The notes beneath the pieces are model-generated. The model was not told where the DNA came from. It did not search any database and saw only the letters and a list, made by a program, of their open reading frames with translations. Below are positions 39,554 to 41,338 of a stretch of 41,338 nucleotides of DNA, one piece after another. Position numbers and translations under genes: made by a program. The stretch is taken from NCBI GenBank assembly GCA_012520615.1, contig JAAYNX010000113.1, forward strand, positions 1 to 41,338, given 5' to 3'. The stretch is from Clostridiaceae bacterium (GTDB lineage: Bacteria; Bacillota; Clostridia; DSM-8532). Each line of letters starts with the position of its first letter. Positions within the stretch are counted from its first letter, which is position 1.

Positions 39554-41224
39554 TTAATCAAACCGATCTAAACTACCCTTGAAGAATAATCTAAATTTCT
39601 TATTTTTCCAGAAGCTTTCCCAAACATTGTTAAGGTAAGGGATAAGGTAATAATCCAAACCAAAAGCTCTGCCCGCTCCGCCCATAATGGCAATAGATGC
39701 AAATAGCATCCACCAACTCTTTTCGTAAAGACCTGTGGAGGACATAAACATTACTATTAAACTCAAGGAAATAAATGAGCCAATAAAAGTTAATGCACCG
39801 CCAAGGAGCATAAGTCCTACAAGAATCTCAAGAACAACTACGAGAACCTGGAAGAACATTGCAACACCATCATTAGCCAATACAATATTACGTAAGAACC
39901 AAGGCACCAGATTGAAATCACCAAAATGGAAGAACTCAAGTCTGGAAAAATGTTGGGCAATAATGTCTTCGCCACCGGCTATACGAGTTTCGGTTTCTAT
40001 AAAGAAATTGATAATACCTGTTTTGATTCTGAAAACTTCATCAATTTTTGTTACAAAAGCTGCAGTAGGTGTGGCAGCACTTGTACCATCATTTGCCATG
40101 CCAAGGAAGGCCGCAAGTTTTGGTGAACTAAACCAGCCATCGGCAACTTTTACCAAGCCTTCATATAACCACATTCCACCTAAGAACAAACGCAGGGGAG
40201 TGAGCCACCATGCTTGTATGCGCGTTGACCAGTGCTTTTCAACCAGTATCTTTCTTTGTCTTCTCTCCAACACCTCATGATATAGGTATCTAGAAATACC
40301 CCTAAATCCAGTAATTTCCCAAAGGTAATGAATGTTGACAAGGAACTTCATTACGATTGAAAGCCAAACGGGAAGACTTTTACCCATGATTTCGGAAACG
40401 CAGAAATAATTACCTACACTAACCATTGTGCCATGGAATTTAACCGACACTTTTTTCTGCTCTTTTCCACGAATGTCGTTAAGTATATTTTCAGCAGCAC
40501 CATGGGCTGTTTGAATAGCATTCTCAACCATTGCAGCGTAGGGTCTGCCGTCTTCGCCAGCCAACCCCCCAAAGTCACCAACAGCATAAACGTTTTTATA
40601 TTCGGTTCTGCAGAATTCGTCAACCTTGGCTCTATTTTGCCTGTTTGCTCTTTCAATATCACATTTTTCAGCATCATCGCAAGCTTTTATCCCGGCACAC
40701 CAAATGACAGTTCTGGTTTGAATCTCGCCGCCTTCATACACTAAGCTATGGTCAGTTGCTGAAGTTATTCTAGTGTCGAGCATTACTTCAACTTTAAGTT
40801 TTTTCTCCAGATATTTGTGAGCCTTAGCGGCATTTTTCTCTCCTAAAGTGTTCAGAATACGGGAGAGCATGTCTACAATAATAAGCCGGACATCTTTACG
40901 AGGAATTTTGTGTTCCTTACAAAGGGACTTGACCCAAATTCCAAGCTCACCTATCATTTCAACCCCGGTGAATCCTGCTCCGGAAACAACGAATGTCAGA
41001 AGGCGCTTTCTTTCTGTTTCGTCTTTTTCTTGGCTAGCTAAAATGAAGCACTTCTTTATATGTTCACGTATTCTTACGGCATCATCAAAACTCCAAAGAG
41101 TAAAAGCATGCTCGTCAAGACCGGGAATATCGAAGTAATTTGGAGTACTCCCCATTGCTGTAACCAAGTAATCATAATCGTAAGTTTTATTCTCAGAGGA
41201 AACTTTATTATTATGATTAGAGTG
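39554..41224 (-). pseudogene. Type II NADH dehydrogenase fused to DoxX-like membrane domain, N-terminus missing/disrupted
   Basis: YDYDYLVTAMGSTPNYFDIPGLDEHAFTLWS, VVSGAGFTGVEMIGEL, VYAVGDFGGLAG; C-terminal DoxX-like TM region; in-frame TGA at 41225-41227, no N-terminal FAD-binding GxGxxG in the window. Confidence 0.75.
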
Positions 41225-41236
41225 TCAAAAGACACT
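41221..41236. repeat. Perfect palindromic hairpin, candidate IS terminus
   Basis: AGTGTC-AAAA-GACACT exactly where Ndh homology ends. Confidence 0.5.
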
Positions 41237-41338
41237 ACCAATAAATTATATTGTTAATTGCACCTTGAAAATTTAACACAATACCTTTTTTCCAGTCCTA
41301 TGATGAGTTTTGGAGCCAATTTAGGCCAATAATGAATA

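Overview
This is an AT-rich Firmicutes/Clostridia-type chromosomal window. From left to right it contains: (1) a CIRCE-controlled heat-shock operon hrcA-grpE-dnaK-dnaJ-prmA-rsmE, with a stand-alone CheY-like receiver translationally coupled to rsmE; (2) yicC-remA-gmk-rpoZ, glyS and ppdK; (3) a T-box riboswitch, apparent Phe (UUC) specifier, upstream of a phenylacetate-CoA ligase; (4) a sugar-sensing/import locus of histidine kinase, NarL/LuxR regulator, a membrane-anchored orphan solute-binding protein and an RbsB-like lipoprotein, followed by a palindromic operator array and an RbsB-RbsA-RbsC ABC transporter; (5) RluD-like, DUF503 and MFS genes; (6) a small accessory patch beside tRNA-Pro(CGG) with a holin-like protein, a DUF1796 protein and a degraded AbiEi/AbiEii toxin-antitoxin remnant missing from the ORF track; (7) ybaK, lexA/yneA-like with LexA boxes, an ACT protein, HD-GYP, prfC and proA; (8) on the minus strand, a cluster resembling part of the Listeria flavin-based extracellular electron transfer locus: type II NADH dehydrogenase-DoxX fusion, polyprenyl diphosphate synthase, small lipoprotein and secreted ApbE. 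The NADH dehydrogenase lacks its N-terminal FAD-binding region, with an in-frame stop inside a palindrome near the window edge. No CRISPR array or rRNA was seen. Functional names are from reading protein sequences by eye; no database search was run.
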